From contig NZ_RJVI01000001.1 of assembly GCF_003751635.1 (NCBI RefSeq), positions 846,726 through 910,725 of the forward strand: a stretch of 64,000 nt of DNA, given 5' to 3'. A model generated the notes under the pieces. It did no database searches and was not told the DNA's origin. It saw only the letters and a list, made by a program, of their open reading frames with translations. The position numbers were made by a program, and so were the translations under genes. This document shows positions 1-8,985 of the stretch, one piece after another. Every line of letters starts with the position of its first letter. Position 1 is the stretch's first letter. Source of the DNA: Inmirania thermothiophila. Lineage in GTDB: Bacteria; Pseudomonadota; Gammaproteobacteria; DSM-100275.

Positions 1-1
1 G

Positions 2-289
2 ATGCGCGCCATGGCGGCGCGCGCCGCGGGCGGCGCCGAGCCCGCCGCCGGCGGCGAGGCCGCGGGGGGCGGCTTCGAGGCCCTGCTGCGCCGGGCGGTG
101 GACGAGGTCAACGCCCGCCAGCAGCAGGCGGCGGGGCTCGCCGAGGCCTTCGAGCGCGGCGAGCCGGGGGTGGAGCTTGCGCAGGTGATGGTGGCCCTGC
201 AGCGGGCCAACGTCTCCTTCCAGGCCATGACCCAGGTGCGCAACCGCCTGGTGGAGGCCTATCAGGAGATCTTCCGCATGCAGATCTGA
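2..289 (+). CDS. fliE: FliE, flagellar hook-basal body protein (5' end outside window)
   Basis: FliE is a small rod/export-gate junction protein that links the MS ring to the proximal rod. The visible 95 residues end in the typical FliE C-terminus, with helical text such as VMVALQRANVSFQAM and a last stretch RNRLVEAYQEIFRMQI. FliE proteins usually have about 10 further residues before the MRAMAA stretch, so the true start probably lies upstream of the window and the ATG at position 2 is internal. It is the first gene of the fliEFGHIJ block, 55 bp ahead of fliF. Identity is secure; the start is not visible. Confidence 0.9.
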   Translation: MRAMAARAAGGAEPAAGGEAAGGGFEALLRRAVDEVNARQQQAAGLAEAFERGEPGVELAQVMVALQRANVSFQAMTQVRNRLVEAYQEIFRMQI

Positions 290-344
290 TCCCGGGTGAC
301 GGGCCCCGAGGCGGGCGCCGTCGGTCGGTGCCGAGGAGGTTGCG

Positions 345-1958
345 ATGGCGGTGGTGAAGCTGGAGGATCTGGGGGCCTCGGTCAGCGGCCTCGGCCGCAT
401 GCCGGTGGTGCGCCAGGTGGCGGCGATGGTGGGGGTGGCGGCGGCGGTGGCCATCGGCGTGGCGGTGGCGCTGTGGGCGCAGCGCCCGCCCATGGTGCCC
501 CTCTACGGCAGCCTGGCGGCGCAGGACGCGGCCGAGGTGGCCGAGGCCCTGCGCCAGGCGGGGGCGTCGTTCCGCCTGGATCCCGCCACCGGCGCGATCC
601 TCGTGCCCGAGGCCAAGGTCCACGAGCTGCGCCTGCGCCTCGCCGAGGCGGGGCTTCCGCGCGGCGCCGACACCGGCTTCGAGCTCCTCGACCAGCAGCA
701 GGGCTTCGGCACCAGCCGCTTCATCGAGCAGGCCCGCTACCAGCGGGCGCTGGAGGGGGAGCTCGCGCGCACCATCTCTGCGCTCGCCAGCGTCGAGTCG
801 GCGCGCGTGCACCTGGCCGTGCCCCGACCCTCGGTCTTCCTGCGCGAGCGCGAGGAGCCGAGCGCCTCGGTCCTGGTCAGGCTGCGCCCCGGCCGGACCC
901 TGGAGCGGCCGCAGGTGGACGCCATCGTGCACCTGGTGGCCTCGAGCGTGCCGGGGCTCAAGGCCTCGCGGGTCAAGGTGGTGGACCACAAAGGCCGGCT
1001 CCTGACCCGCGACGAGAGCGGGCTCGCGGGTCTCAGCACCCGCCAGCTGGAGTACCAGAAGGCGGTGGAGGAGCGCTACGCCGAGCGCGTGCGGCAGCTG
1101 CTGGCGCCGGTCGTGGGCGCCGACGGCGTGCGGGTGCAGGTGGCGGCCGACCTGGACTTCACCGCCACGGAGTTCACCCGCGAGTCCTTCGACCCGCAGC
1201 GCAGCGCGGTGCGCAGCGAGGAGAGCAGCGAGGAGGTGAGCGGCGGCGCCGAGCCGGCGGGGGTGCCGGGTGCGCTCTCCAACCAGCCGCCCGCCGAGCC
1301 CGAGCTGGTGCCGGGGGCGCAGCCGGTGAGCCCGCCGGAGCAGTCGCCGGTGCGCAACAGCGCGCGGCGCGTGGTGCGCAACTACGAGATCGACCGCACC
1401 ATCAGTCACGTGCGCGAGCCCGTGGGCCGCATCAGCCGCCTCTCGGTGGCGGTGCTGGTGGACGACCGCGTGGTCACCCGCGAGGACGGCACCACGGCGC
1501 GCCAGCCGCGCACCCCGGAGGAGATGGAGCGCATCACCGCCCTGGTGCGCCAGGCGGTGGGCTTCGACCAGGCCCGCGGCGACACCGTGAGCGTCATCAA
1601 CGCCTCCTTCCAGCCGCCGGCCGCGCCCGAGCCGCTCCCGGAGCCGGCCCTGTGGGAGCGGCCGTGGGTGTGGGCGCTGGCCAAGCAGGTGGCGGCGGCG
1701 GCGCTTATACTGCTGCTGATCCTGGTGGTCCTCAGGCCGCTGGTGCGGGGCGCGGCCCAGGCCGGGGCGGCGCCCCCGCCGGCGCCGGCCCTGCCGCCCG
1801 GCGCCGGCGGCGCGGCGCAGCCCGCGCAGCTCCAGGGCCCGCAGCCGCAGCGTCCGGCGAGCTTCGAGGAGCAGCTCGGCGCGGCGCAGACGGTGGCGAG
1901 CCAGGACCCGAAGCGCGCGGCGCAGGTGGTGAAGACGTGGCTTGCGAGCGATGGCTGA
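345..1958 (+). CDS. fliF: FliF, flagellar MS-ring protein
   Basis: FliF forms the MS ring, the inner-membrane base on which rotor and export gate assemble. The 537-residue product has one membrane segment near residues 22-46 and a second near 443-465, flanking the periplasmic ring-building domains, as in the family. The cytoplasmic C-terminal tail, which binds FliG, ends with a short helix rich in Ala and Gln. The ATG is preceded by GAGGAGG at good spacing. The gene overlaps fliG by 8 bp, which suggests translational coupling of the two rotor components. Confidence 0.97.
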   Translation: MAVVKLEDLGASVSGLGRMPVVRQVAAMVGVAAAVAIGVAVALWAQRPPMVPLYGSLAAQDAAEVAEALRQAGASFRLDPATGAILVPEAKVHELRLRLAEAGLPRGADTGFELLDQQQGFGTSRFIEQARYQRALEGELARTISALASVESARVHLAVPRPSVFLREREEPSASVLVRLRPGRTLERPQVDAIVHLVASSVPGLKASRVKVVDHKGRLLTRDESGLAGLSTRQLEYQKAVEERYAERVRQLLAPVVGADGVRVQVAADLDFTATEFTRESFDPQRSAVRSEESSEEVSGGAEPAGVPGALSNQPPAEPELVPGAQPVSPPEQSPVRNSARRVVRNYEIDRTISHVREPVGRISRLSVAVLVDDRVVTREDGTTARQPRTPEEMERITALVRQAVGFDQARGDTVSVINASFQPPAAPEPLPEPALWERPWVWALAKQVAAAALILLLILVVLRPLVRGAAQAGAAPPPAPALPPGAGGAAQPAQLQGPQPQRPASFEEQLGAAQTVASQDPKRAAQVVKTWLASDG

Positions 1959-2958
1959 GGCGGGGAGCGCGAAGTTGAGCGGGGCCCAGCGCGCCGCGGT
2001 CCTCCTCATGACCCTCGGCGAGCGCGCCGCGGCCGAGGTGCTGCGCCACCTCGGCCCCCACGAGGTGCAGCAGGTGGGCCAGGCCATGGCCGAGCTCGGC
2101 GGCGTCACCCGCGAGCAGGTGCAGGGGGTGCTGGAGGCCTTCGTGCAGGGGGTGGAGAAGCACACCGCCCTCGGCGTGGGCAAGGAGGAGTACCTGCGCA
2201 CGGTGCTGGTGGAGGCCCTCGGGCCGGAGCGGGCCGGTGCGGTCCTCGAGCGCATCCTGCAGGGGGTGTCGGGCAAGGGGCTGGACGCCCTGCGCTGGCT
2301 CGATCCGCGCGCCATCGCCGGGCTCATCCGCAACGAGCATCCCCAGATCCAGGCCATCGTCCTCTCCTACCTGGAGGCGGAGACCGCGGCCCAGGTGCTC
2401 GCCCTGCTGCCCCAGCACGTGCGCGCCGAGGTGGTGATGCGCGTCGCCACCATGGACACCGTGCCCTCCGAGGCCCTGCAGGAGCTCGACGCCATCGTCG
2501 AGCAGAGCGTCTCGCGGGGGCTCGCCCGCGGCGGCAGCGCCCTCGGCGGCCTGAGGCGGGCGGCGGACCTGGTCAACCTCCTCGACGCCGAGACCGAGGG
2601 CGCGGTGATGGAGGCGCTCAAGGAGAGCGACGCAGACCTGGCGCAGCAGATCGAGGAGCAGATGTTCGTCTTCGAGAACCTCATGGACGTGGACGACCGC
2701 GGCATCCAGATGCTGCTGCGCGAGATCAACACCGAGACCCTGGTGGTGGCCCTGAAGGGCGCCGACGAGGCGCTGCAGGAGAAGATCTTCCGCAACATGT
2801 CCAAGCGCGCCGCCGAGATGCTGCGCGACGACCTGGAGGTGCGCGGCCCGGTGCGCGTGAGCGAGGTGGAGGCGGCGCAGAAGGAGATCCTGGCGGTGGC
2901 GCGGCGCCTCGCCGAGGAGGGCCAGATCATGCTCGGCAAGGGGGACGAGTTTGTCTAG
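1951..2958 (+). CDS. fliG: FliG, flagellar motor switch protein
   Basis: FliG is the rotor protein that contacts the stator and transmits torque; it sits on FliF and binds FliM. The 335-residue sequence begins MAEAGSAKLSGAQRAAVLL, a standard FliG N-terminus, and carries the EHPQ motif near residues 129-132 in the middle domain that binds FliM. I chose the ATG at 1951, inside the fliF stop region (ATGGCTGA), over an in-frame TTG three codons upstream. Its end overlaps fliH by 8 bp. Confidence 0.97.
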   Translation: MAEAGSAKLSGAQRAAVLLMTLGERAAAEVLRHLGPHEVQQVGQAMAELGGVTREQVQGVLEAFVQGVEKHTALGVGKEEYLRTVLVEALGPERAGAVLERILQGVSGKGLDALRWLDPRAIAGLIRNEHPQIQAIVLSYLEAETAAQVLALLPQHVRAEVVMRVATMDTVPSEALQELDAIVEQSVSRGLARGGSALGGLRRAADLVNLLDAETEGAVMEALKESDADLAQQIEEQMFVFENLMDVDDRGIQMLLREINTETLVVALKGADEALQEKIFRNMSKRAAEMLRDDLEVRGPVRVSEVEAAQKEILAVARRLAEEGQIMLGKGDEFV

Positions 2959-3592
2959 GCTGCTGCGGGGCGAGCGCGCCGGCGAGGCCGAGCGCTGGCA
3001 GGCCCCGGAGGTGGGGGCCTCGGGGACCGTGCGGCGCCACGCCCTGCCCACCGCCGAGGAGATCGAGCGCATCCAGCGCCAGGCCTGGGAGGAGGGCTTC
3101 ACCGAGGGGCGCGAGGCCGGCTATCGCGAGGGGCGCGCGGCGGGCGAGGCCGAGGTGCGGGCGGCGGCGCGGCGGCTCGAGGCGCTCTGCGATCTGCTCG
3201 CCCGTCCGCTGCAGGCCCTCGACGAGGAGGTCGAGCGCGAGCTGGTGCAGCTCGCGCTCGCGGTGGCGCAGCAGCTCGTGCGGCGGGAGCTGCGGACGGA
3301 TCCGGGCGAGGTGGTGGCGGTGGTGCGCGAGGCGCTGGCGGCGTTGCCGGTGGCCGAGCGCCTGGTGCGCGTCCACCTCCATCCCGAGGATGCCGCCCTC
3401 GTGCGCGAGGCGCTCTCCCTCTCGGGCGAGGAGCGGGCCTGGAAGGTGGTGGAGGATCCCACCATCACCCGCGGCGGCTGCCGCGTGGAGACCGACGTCT
3501 CGCGCCTGGATGCCACGGTGGAGAACCGGCTGGCGGTGATCGCGGCGCGGCTCCTCGGCGGCGAGCGGGAAGCGGATGGGCACGCAGGCTGA
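2951..3592 (+). CDS. fliH: FliH, flagellar export ATPase regulator
   Basis: FliH is the stator-like regulator of the export ATPase FliI and links it to the C ring. The 213-residue protein has the charged central region with G-x-x-x-G style repeats ([19 protein letters not shown]) typical of FliH, followed by a C-terminal FliI-binding domain. The likely start is a TTG that overlaps the fliG stop (TTGTCTAG), so translation is probably coupled. The end overlaps fliI by 17 bp. Assignment rests on this repeat, the size and the position before fliI. Confidence 0.93.
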   Translation: MSRLLRGERAGEAERWQAPEVGASGTVRRHALPTAEEIERIQRQAWEEGFTEGREAGYREGRAAGEAEVRAAARRLEALCDLLARPLQALDEEVERELVQLALAVAQQLVRRELRTDPGEVVAVVREALAALPVAERLVRVHLHPEDAALVREALSLSGEERAWKVVEDPTITRGGCRVETDVSRLDATVENRLAVIAARLLGGEREADGHAG

Positions 3593-4946
3593 TCCGGCGG
3601 CGGCGCGGCGCGCGGCCTGGCGGGCGCGCCTGGCGGCGCGGCGGGCGCTGCTCGCCCGCCCGGTCCGCCCGGTGGTGGAGGGTCGCCTCACCCGCATGGT
3701 GGGGCTGACCCTGGAGGCGGTGGGCTGCCAGGCGCCGGTGGGCGGGCGCTGCCGCGTCGTCGGCCCGGGCGGCGAGGTGGAGGCCGAGGTGGTGGGCTTC
3801 GCCGGGGAGCGGCTCTTCCTCATGCCCACCGGGGAGCTCACCGGGCTGGTGCCCGGGGCGCGCGTCATCCCGCAGCAGGGCGGGGCCGAGGTGGCGGTGG
3901 GCGAGGGGCTGCTGGGGCGGGTCGTGGACGGCGCCGGGCGCCCCCTCGACGGGCGCGGGCCGCTGCGCGTCGAGGCGCACCGCCCGCTCACGGGCAGGCC
4001 CTTCAACCCGATGCTGCGCCGGCCCATCCGCGAGCCGCTGGACGTGGGCGTGCGCGCCATCAACGCCCTGCTCACCGTGGGCCGCGGCCAGCGCATGGGG
4101 CTCTTCGCCGGCAGCGGCGTGGGCAAGAGCGTGCTCCTCGGCATGATGACCCGCTACACCGAGGCCGACGTCATCGTCGTCGGGCTCATCGGCGAGCGCG
4201 GGCGCGAGGTGCGCGAGTTCGTGCAGAACATCCTCGGCGAGGAGGGGCTGCGCCGGGCGGTGGTGGTGGCGACCCCCGCCGACCATCCGCCGCTGATGCG
4301 GCTGCACGGGGCGATGCTGGCCACCACCATCGCGGAGTACTTCCGCGACCGCGGCCGGCAGGTGCTGCTGCTGATGGACTCGCTGACCCGCTTCGCCCAG
4401 GCCCAGCGCGAGATCGCGCTGGCCATCGGCGAGCCGCCGGCCACCAAGGGCTATCCGCCCTCGGTCTTCGCCCGCCTGCCGCAGCTGGTGGAACGCGCCG
4501 GCAACGCCGAGGACGGCGGCGGCTCCATCACCGCCTTCTACACCGTGCTCGCCGAGGGCGACGACCAGAACGACCCCATCGCCGACGCCGCCCGCGCCAT
4601 CCTCGACGGCCACGTGGTGCTCTCGCGCGAGCTCGCCGACGCCGGGCACTACCCCGCCATCGACGTCGAGGCCTCGGTGAGCCGCGCCATGATGGAGATC
4701 ACCGGCGCGGAGCACCAGCGTGCCGCGCGCCGCTTCCGCCAGCTCTTCAGCACCTACCGCCAGCACCGCGACCTCATCAGCGTCGGCGCCTACCAGCACG
4801 GCAGCGATCCGCGGGTGGACGAGGCCATCGACTACTATCCTCGTCTCATGGCCTTCCTGCGCCAGGACATGGGCGAGCGGGTGACCTGGGCCGAGAGCGT
4901 CGCCGCCCTCGAGGCGCTGGTGGGCGTGCGGCAGGCGGCGGCCTGA
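3576..4946 (+). CDS. fliI: FliI, flagellum-specific export ATPase
   Basis: FliI is the F1-beta-like ATPase that powers unloading of export substrates and chaperones at the flagellar type III gate. The Walker A loop GSGVGKS is at residues 179-185, followed by the Walker B region [19 protein letters not shown] that is characteristic of FliI/V-type relatives. The length of 456 residues is normal. The ATG lies inside the 3' end of fliH, and fliJ follows after 10 bp, which matches the functional FliH-FliI-FliJ complex. Confidence 0.98.
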   Translation: MGTQADPAAARRAAWRARLAARRALLARPVRPVVEGRLTRMVGLTLEAVGCQAPVGGRCRVVGPGGEVEAEVVGFAGERLFLMPTGELTGLVPGARVIPQQGGAEVAVGEGLLGRVVDGAGRPLDGRGPLRVEAHRPLTGRPFNPMLRRPIREPLDVGVRAINALLTVGRGQRMGLFAGSGVGKSVLLGMMTRYTEADVIVVGLIGERGREVREFVQNILGEEGLRRAVVVATPADHPPLMRLHGAMLATTIAEYFRDRGRQVLLLMDSLTRFAQAQREIALAIGEPPATKGYPPSVFARLPQLVERAGNAEDGGGSITAFYTVLAEGDDQNDPIADAARAILDGHVVLSRELADAGHYPAIDVEASVSRAMMEITGAEHQRAARRFRQLFSTYRQHRDLISVGAYQHGSDPRVDEAIDYYPRLMAFLRQDMGERVTWAESVAALEALVGVRQAAA

Positions 4947-4956
4947 GCGGAGGGGG

Positions 4957-5397
4957 ATGACGATGGCGGGCCGGGCGAGGCGGATGGAGCCGGTGGCGCG
5001 GGTGATGCACGAACGCGAGCGCGAGGCCGCCCGCCGCCTCGGCGAGGCCCAGGCGCGGCTTCGGGCGCGGCTTGCCGAGCGCGAGCGCCTCGAGGGCTAC
5101 CGCGCCGAGTACGCCCGCAGCCTGCAGGGGGCGGCCGCCGTGAGCGGCGCGCGCCTGCGCGACTATCGCGTCTTCCTGGAGCGCATCAACCGGGCCCTCG
5201 GCGAGCTCGAGCGCGCGGTGGAGCAGGCCCGCGCGGAGGTGGAGGCCTGCCGCCGGCACTGGCTCGAGGCGCAGCGGCGCAGCCGTTCCGTGGGCCTGGC
5301 CGTGGAGCGGCTGCAGGGGCTCGAGCGGCGCGAGGAAGCGCGCCGCGAGCAGCGCGAGAGCGACGGGCACGCGGCGAGACGCCTGCGCCGCGGCTGA
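4957..5397 (+). CDS. fliJ: FliJ, flagellar export coiled-coil protein
   Basis: FliJ is the central-stalk-like coiled coil of the export ATPase and also handles chaperone exchange. The 146-residue product is almost entirely helical and rich in Arg, Glu and Ala heptads, with the family feature of two long helices. An ATG at 4957 and another at 4963 are both possible; the first follows CGGAGGGGG and was chosen. It closes the first flagellar block: the next gap holds a sigma-54 promoter for fliK. Confidence 0.9.
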   Translation: MTMAGRARRMEPVARVMHEREREAARRLGEAQARLRARLAERERLEGYRAEYARSLQGAAAVSGARLRDYRVFLERINRALGELERAVEQARAEVEACRRHWLEAQRRSRSVGLAVERLQGLERREEARREQRESDGHAARRLRRG

Positions 5398-5401
5398 GAC
5401 C

Positions 5402-5418
5402 TGGCACGGGATCTGCAT
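5402..5418 (+). promoter_or_regulatory. sigma-54 promoter upstream of fliK
   Basis: The sequence TGGCACGGGATCTGCAT has the -24 element TGGCACG and the -12 element with the invariant GG and GC exactly 10 bases apart. Only the first T of the usual TTGC is changed to C. It lies about 35 bp before the fliK ATG, in one of the few gaps of the cluster. Flagellar class II/III genes of polarly flagellated gammaproteobacteria commonly use RpoN, which supports the call. Confidence 0.8.
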
Positions 5419-5452
5419 CCTTCCGGGCAGGGACGAGGCGGAGGACGCCCCC

Positions 5453-6520
5453 ATGGAACAGCTGATGCCCATCCTGGCCCCGGGTGCGGTGCCGGCGCAG
5501 CCCGCGGCCTCGCCCGCGCAGGCCGCGCCGGCGGTGGATTTCACGCGCCTGCTGGAGGCCGGCATGGCCCTGCTTGCGGGCGAGGCGCCGCCGCTTGCGG
5601 CCGCGCCGCAGGCGGCGGCGGACGGCAAGGCCTTGCCGCCCGAGGCGGCGGCGCGGCCGGCGACCGCCGGGCGGCCCGCGGTGGCGGGCGCGGTCCCGGC
5701 GGTTCCGGCGGACGGGGAGGCGGGCGCGGTGCAGGCCGCCGAGGACCGTGACGATGCGGGCGGGGCGTCGGATGCGCCGGTGCCGCCCCCGGCGCTGCCG
5801 GTGGTGCCGGATGCGCCCGCCGCCGGCGGCGCGGCGCCGGCGGCGGAGGAGGCCGCGGGGGCGGCGGCGCGGGCGCGGCCGCGGCCCGCGGAGGCGGCGC
5901 TGCCGACGCCGTCGGCTGCGGGCGAGACCGGCGGCGGCGAGGCCACGGCACGGGCCGCTGCGGTCATGGCCGCGGCGGGGGCCCCGGAGGCGGCCCCGGT
6001 GGCGGCCGGGGGGGCGAGGGGCGGCCGCGACGAGGCCGTCGCCGCGGCACCGCCTGCCTCCGCGCCGCCGCGGGACGGCCAGCCCGCCGCCCCGGAGGCC
6101 GCCGCCGCGCCGCGCGATCCGGCGCGGCCGGAGTTCGCCGACGCGCTCGCCGAGCGGGTCCAGTGGCTGGCCCGCGGCGGGCACGGCGCGGCGCGCATCC
6201 AGCTCGACCCGCCCCACCTCGGCCAGCTCGAGGTGCGGGTCTCGGTGCACAACGACCAGGTCCAGGTCCAGTTCCACGTCCAGCAGGGGGCGGCGGCGGA
6301 CGCCCTCCAGGCGGCCCTGCCGCGCCTGCGCGACCTGCTCGCCGCGCAGGGCATGGCGCTCGCCCACATGGGGGTGCAGCACCAGGGGCCCGGCCAGGAC
6401 GGCGGCGGCCACGCCCGTGACGGCGCCGGTGCCGGATCCGCCTGGGCCGAGCCGGACGCCCCCGCCGACGCCGCCGCACCCGTCCGCCGCGGCGACGGCC
6501 TCCTCGACGCCTACGCCTGA
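5453..6520 (+). CDS. fliK: FliK, hook-length control protein
   Basis: FliK is secreted during hook assembly, measures hook length and switches export specificity through FlhB. The 355-residue protein is a long low-complexity Ala/Pro/Gly region followed by a conserved C-terminal domain at about residues 225-310 (ARIQLDPPHLGQLEVRVSV, then LRDLLAAQGMAL), the flagellar hook-length domain. The low-complexity half fits its role as an extended ruler. It has its own sigma-54 promoter just upstream and is followed by a 163 bp gap before fliL. Confidence 0.9.
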   Translation: MEQLMPILAPGAVPAQPAASPAQAAPAVDFTRLLEAGMALLAGEAPPLAAAPQAAADGKALPPEAAARPATAGRPAVAGAVPAVPADGEAGAVQAAEDRDDAGGASDAPVPPPALPVVPDAPAAGGAAPAAEEAAGAAARARPRPAEAALPTPSAAGETGGGEATARAAAVMAAAGAPEAAPVAAGGARGGRDEAVAAAPPASAPPRDGQPAAPEAAAAPRDPARPEFADALAERVQWLARGGHGAARIQLDPPHLGQLEVRVSVHNDQVQVQFHVQQGAAADALQAALPRLRDLLAAQGMALAHMGVQHQGPGQDGGGHARDGAGAGSAWAEPDAPADAAAPVRRGDGLLDAYA

Positions 6521-6528
6521 CCCGCGCG

Positions 6529-6578
6529 CCGGCTTCCCGACGCGCTCGCCCGCTGGTGCGTCGGCGGGCCGGCGCATC
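6529..6578. other. imperfect inverted repeat in the fliK-fliL gap
   Basis: CCGACGC and GCGTCGG form a 7 bp stem, embedded in flanking GCCGGC and GGGCCGGC arms. It lies just after the fliK stop. There is no T-run, so it is not a textbook terminator, but it could slow or end transcription of fliK before the fliL promoter. Confidence 0.4.
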
Positions 6579-6637
6579 CGCCCGCGCCGCGTTTGCAACC
6601 TCCTGAGTCTTCGGGGCTAAATGGGAAGGCGCCGTGA

Positions 6638-6654
6638 TGGCACGGGGCTTGCTA
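6638..6654 (+). promoter_or_regulatory. sigma-54 promoter upstream of fliL
   Basis: TGGCACGGGGCTTGCTA matches the RpoN consensus in both elements, with GG and GC separated by exactly 10 bases. It lies 30 bp before the fliL ATG and would drive the long fliLMNOPQR-flhBA unit. This is the best match of the three sigma-54 sites in the window. Confidence 0.9.
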
Positions 6655-6683
6655 TCCCTTTGGGCAGGACGGAGGTGCGAACG

Positions 6684-7217
6684 ATGGCCGACGAGGACGA
6701 GCTCGAGCTCTCCAGCGACGAGGAGGGCGGAAAGAAGAAGGGGAAGAAGGGGGGGCGCAAGACCCTCTTCCTGATCCTCGGGGCGGTGGTGGTGGCGGCC
6801 GCCGCCGCGGGCGGGGGCGTCTGGTTCCTGACGCGCGGCGAGGCGCCGCCGGAGCCCCCGGCGCAGGCCGAGAGCGCGCCCGAGGCGCCGGCGCCCAAGC
6901 AGGCCTTCTACATGCCCCTCGACCCCCCCTTCGTGGTCAACGTGGGCGGCAGCAACAGCAACCGCTTCCTGCAGGTGACCATCGAGGTGATGGCCCGCGA
7001 CGAGAAGGTCTTCGACGACGTCAAGAAGCACATGCCGGCGATCCGCGACGCGCTGCTGCTGCTCTTCTCGAGCCAGGACATCGAGGCCCTGGGCACCATC
7101 GAGGGCAAGCAGAAGCTGCGCCAGGCGGTGCTGGCCGAGATCCAGCGCATCCTCCAGGAGGAGACGGGCAGCCCCGGCATCGAGCGGGTCTACTTCACCA
7201 GCTTCGTCACCCAGTAG
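6684..7217 (+). CDS. fliL: FliL, stator-associated flagellar protein
   Basis: FliL is a single-pass inner-membrane protein with a periplasmic stomatin-like domain that forms a ring around the stator. The chosen ATG follows GGAGGTGCGAAC, giving 177 residues; an upstream ATG at 6621 lies before the sigma-54 promoter and is rejected. The N-terminus has a run of Lys/Gly (KKKGKKGG), then a membrane helix near residues 30-50, then the conserved YMPLDPPFVVNV and a C-terminal region ending VYFTSFVTQ. fliM starts 4 bp later. Confidence 0.95.
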   Translation: MADEDELELSSDEEGGKKKGKKGGRKTLFLILGAVVVAAAAAGGGVWFLTRGEAPPEPPAQAESAPEAPAPKQAFYMPLDPPFVVNVGGSNSNRFLQVTIEVMARDEKVFDDVKKHMPAIRDALLLLFSSQDIEALGTIEGKQKLRQAVLAEIQRILQEETGSPGIERVYFTSFVTQ

Positions 7218-7221
7218 CGCC

Positions 7222-8226
7222 ATGTCGGTCAACGACCTCCTCTCCCAGGAAGAGATCGACGCCCTCCTCGCCGGGGTGAGCGAGGGCGAGGTGCCGGCCG
7301 GCGAGGGCACACCGCCGGCGGAGGGCGAGGTCCGCCCCTACGACTTCACCAGCCAGGACCGCATCGTGCGCGGCCGCCTGCCGGGGCTCGACGTGGTCAA
7401 CGAGCGGCTGGCGCGGCACCTGCGCGGCAGCCTCTCGGCGCTGCTGCGCCGCCCGGTGGAGGTCAAGGCCGAGCCGGTGCAGACCCTCAAGTTCGGCGAG
7501 TACGCGCACAGCCTCTACGTGCCGAGCAGCATCAACCTGCTCGAGATCCAGCCCCTGCACGGCACGGCGATGCTGGTGCTCGATCCGAAGCTGGTCTACG
7601 TGGTGGTGGACCACTTCTTCGGCGGCGGCGGCCGCTTCGGGCCGCGCATCGAGGGGCGGGAGTTCACGGCCACGGAGCGGCGCGTGATCCAGCGCCTGGT
7701 GGACGCCGCGCTCGCCGACCTGGCGCGGGCCTGGGAGCCGGTGCTTCCGCTGCGGGTGACGCTGGCGGGCACGGAGATCAACCCGCATCTTGCGAACATC
7801 GCCATCCCCGCCGAGGTGGTGGTGGTGAGCGCCTTCCGGGTGGAGCTCGAGGGCGGGGGCGGCGGCGCCCTCCACGTGACCTTCCCCTACGCCATGCTGG
7901 AGCCGGTGCGCGAGCACCTCGACAGCGGCGTGCAGAGCGACCGCATCGAGGTGGACGAGGGCTGGGCCGAGGCCCTGCGCGAGCAGACCAAGGCGGCGCG
8001 GGTGGAGCTCGTGGGGGTGCTGGCGCAGACCGAGATCGCCCTGCGCGACGTCCTCGCCATGAAGCCCGGCGACGTCATCCCCCTCGACCCGCCGGAGCTG
8101 GTGACGCTGCACGTGGAGGGGATCCCGATGTTTCTCGGACGCTTCGGCAGCCACGAGGGCGCCAACGCCGTGCGCATCGAGCGCGTGGTGCGCCGGCCCC
8201 GCGCTGCCGGGGGAGGTGGGGCATGA
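7222..8226 (+). CDS. fliM: FliM, flagellar motor switch protein
   Basis: FliM forms most of the C ring and binds phosphorylated CheY at its N-terminus. The CheY-binding motif LSQEEIDALLAG is intact at residues 7-18. The middle domain has the GGGGR signature for FliG interaction near residues 133-137, and the C-terminus is a SpoA-like domain. Intact CheY binding is worth noting because the neighbouring CheY is altered. The gene overlaps fliN by 4 bp (ATGA). Confidence 0.97.
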   Translation: MSVNDLLSQEEIDALLAGVSEGEVPAGEGTPPAEGEVRPYDFTSQDRIVRGRLPGLDVVNERLARHLRGSLSALLRRPVEVKAEPVQTLKFGEYAHSLYVPSSINLLEIQPLHGTAMLVLDPKLVYVVVDHFFGGGGRFGPRIEGREFTATERRVIQRLVDAALADLARAWEPVLPLRVTLAGTEINPHLANIAIPAEVVVVSAFRVELEGGGGGALHVTFPYAMLEPVREHLDSGVQSDRIEVDEGWAEALREQTKAARVELVGVLAQTEIALRDVLAMKPGDVIPLDPPELVTLHVEGIPMFLGRFGSHEGANAVRIERVVRRPRAAGGGGA

Positions 8227-8573
8227 GCGACGAGCAGAAGACCGGCAACGGGGCGGCGCCGGAGCCGGCGCCCATGGAGGAGCTTGCGGCGGGGCCGCAG
8301 GAGGGCGGGCGCGAGCTCGACCTCGACCTCATCCTCGACATCCCCGTGGACCTCACGGTGGAGATCGGGCGCACCCGCATGAGCATCCGCAACCTGCTGC
8401 AGCTCAACCAGGGCTCGGTGGTGGAGCTGGACCGGCTCGCGGGCGAGCCCCTGGACGTGCTGGTCAACGGCACCCTGGTGGCGCACGGGGAGGTGGTGGT
8501 GGTCAACGACAAGTTCGGGATCCGCCTCACCGACGTGGTCAGCCCCAGCGAGCGGATCCAGCGGCTGCGCTGA
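8223..8573 (+). CDS. fliN: FliN, flagellar motor switch protein
   Basis: FliN is the lowest C-ring component and helps dock FliH/FliI. The 116-residue sequence has an acidic, variable N-terminus and a complete SpoA domain (LDLILDIPVDLTVEIGRTRM through VSPSERIQRLR). It starts at the ATG that overlaps the fliM stop and is followed 7 bp later by fliO. Size and sequence are normal. Confidence 0.96.
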   Translation: MSDEQKTGNGAAPEPAPMEELAAGPQEGGRELDLDLILDIPVDLTVEIGRTRMSIRNLLQLNQGSVVELDRLAGEPLDVLVNGTLVAHGEVVVVNDKFGIRLTDVVSPSERIQRLR

Positions 8574-8580
8574 GGGGGGC

Positions 8581-8985
8581 GTGGTGCGCGCGAGGATCCT
8601 CGTGCTGCTGGCCCTGCCGCTGCCCGCGACGGCGGCGGAGGCGGCCGACCCCCTGGCGCCGCAGCAGCTTGCGCGCATCCTGGCGGGGCTGGTGCTGGTG
8701 GTGCTGGTGATCGCGGCCACCGCCTGGGGGCTTCGCCGCCTCGGCCGCGTCGGCCTCGGCGGCGGCGGCGTGCTGCGGGTGGTGGCGGCGCTGCCGGTGG
8801 GGGCGCGGGAGCGGCTCCTGCTGGTGGAAGTGGGCGGCGAGCAGATCCTGATCGGGGTCGCCCCGGGGCGGATCCAGCGGCTGCACACCCTGGCCGAGCC
8901 GGTGGCGGCGCCGGCACCGGCCGCCCCCGGCGGCTTCGCCGCGCGCCTGCGCGAGGCCCTGGGGGCGCGGGAGGCGGGGCGATGA
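8581..8985 (+). CDS. fliO: FliO, flagellar export scaffold protein
   Basis: FliO is a small membrane protein that assists assembly of the FliP ring of the export gate. The 134-residue product starts at a GTG, has an apparent signal-like N-terminus, a transmembrane helix near residues 30-50 ([19 protein letters not shown]), and the cytoplasmic FliO domain with [27 protein letters not shown]. It overlaps fliP by 4 bp. FliO is poorly conserved, so the identity rests on this domain and the position between fliN and fliP. Confidence 0.9.
   Translation: MVRARILVLLALPLPATAAEAADPLAPQQLARILAGLVLVVLVIAATAWGLRRLGRVGLGGGGVLRVVAALPVGARERLLLVEVGGEQILIGVAPGRIQRLHTLAEPVAAPAPAAPGGFAARLREALGAREAGR

Noticed and set aside
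108-2357. 749-codon open frame opposite fliF and fliG
   Set aside because: It is a mirror of high-GC coding sequence: Arg/His/Leu-rich low complexity, no ribosome binding site, and it overlaps two certain genes.
6621-6683. Upstream ATG for fliL
   Set aside because: It lies upstream of the sigma-54 promoter and lacks a ribosome binding site, whereas the ATG at 6684 has GGAGGT.
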